From positions 1-6,043 of the forward strand of contig JACDGO010000142.1 in NCBI GenBank assembly GCA_013821585.1: DNA of 6,043 bases, in the 5' to 3' direction. This stretch comes from Sphingomonadaceae bacterium. Lineage in GTDB: Bacteria; Pseudomonadota; Alphaproteobacteria; Sphingomonadales; Sphingomonadaceae. The first letter of the stretch is position 1, and each line of letters starts with the position of its first letter. Below the pieces are notes generated by a model, which had not been told where the DNA came from, did no database searches, and saw only the letters and a list, made by a program, of their open reading frames with translations. Positions 5,626-6,043 of the stretch are shown piece after piece. The position numbers were made by a program, and so were the translations under genes.

Positions 5626-6043
5626 TTACTCGTGGAACTCGGCCGCCTCCGGAATCCGGCCGAAGGCGATCGAAGTGCCGACGCGGTCGATGCGACCGCC
5701 GGTCGTCGGCCCGAGCGACACCGCGTTGCGGCCGAAGCGCGCGTTGATGCGGTCCATCGCCACCGACAGCGCTTCGGTGCGCAGTCCGCGCGCGAGCTCG
5801 TGATCGGGTTCGAGCCGCGCGAACAATGATCCCTGCTCGCCATCGACCGCTTCGAGATTCATCAGCGAGACGCCGACCATACGCAGCCGCTTGCCCTCGC
5901 CCGCCAGGCTCGGCCACAACGCGTCGAGTTCCGCCACCACACGAAAACTGTCCTGCGTCGGCGGCAGTTTGGCCGAGCCGCGCCACTTGCCGCCGCCGTC
6001 CTCGAAGCGCGCGTGAAGCACGAGCAGCCGCGCGCGCATCCCC
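5626..6043 (-). CDS. Y-family DNA polymerase (DinB/ImpB-MucB-like), C-terminal part
   Basis: This is the last ~139 codons of a protein whose N-terminus lies beyond the right edge. Translesion polymerases of this family copy damaged DNA with low fidelity; the catalytic palm with its acidic residues is outside the window. What is visible is the DNA-gripping little-finger domain: MRARLLVLHARFED, the SAKLPPTQDSFRVVAEL stretch, and LRMVGVSLMNLEA, the usual last strand of that domain. A tail follows with ALSVAMDRINARFGRNAVSLGP and RVGTSIAFGRIPEAAEF, which recalls the C-terminal extension of UmuC/MucB-like proteins and of alphaproteobacterial Y-family polymerases. The start shown by ATG at 6039 is internal, since the frame stays open to the edge. 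The stop is TAA at 5626. I cannot decide between DinB and an UmuC-like paralogue without the missing part. Confidence 0.8.
   Translation of the reverse strand, partial: GMRARLLVLHARFEDGGGKWRGSAKLPPTQDSFRVVAELDALWPSLAGEGKRLRMVGVSLMNLEAVDGEQGSLFARLEPDHELARGLRTEALSVAMDRINARFGRNAVSLGPTTGGRIDRVGTSIAFGRIPEAAEFHE

Overview
This looks like a chromosomal segment from a high-GC alphaproteobacterium. The style of the PurL, the LytTR two-component pair and the Y-family polymerase tail suggests a sphingomonad (Sphingopyxis/Sphingomonas type). That placement is inferred from protein character and base composition, not from a search. There are seven protein genes: two are cut by the window edges and six of the seven lie on the minus strand. 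I see no tRNA, rRNA, insertion sequence, integrase or CRISPR array.

Layout, left to right. The 3' end of an NTF2/SnoaL-like gene (+ strand, to 229) converges on a minus-strand two-component operon. That operon has a membrane histidine kinase of the LytS/YehU type (1057-2154) followed, with a 4-base ATGA overlap, by a LytTR response regulator (254-1060). Upstream of it is a 150-residue four-helix membrane protein of unknown function (2245-2697). Next comes purL (2789-4999), the central purine biosynthesis enzyme FGAM synthase. It is followed by a small lipoprotein with an MliC-like C-terminal domain (5089-5466), with an intrinsic-terminator-like hairpin between it and purL. The right edge holds the C-terminal part of a Y-family DNA polymerase (5626-6043).

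Two things stand out. First, a 35-bp sequence occurs twice (2750-2784 and 5577-5611, 29 of 35 identical), in the same orientation, upstream of the membrane-protein gene and of the lipoprotein gene. Each copy contains two 9-bp direct repeats with a 20-bp period, resembling the general architecture of LytTR-domain binding sites, and a LytTR regulator is encoded in the same window. A working hypothesis is that the kinase/regulator pair controls these two envelope genes. Second, the last ~150 codons of purL are clearly less GC-rich and use different synonymous codons from the rest of the gene, as if the C-terminal AIRS_C domain had been replaced by recombination with a lower-GC relative.
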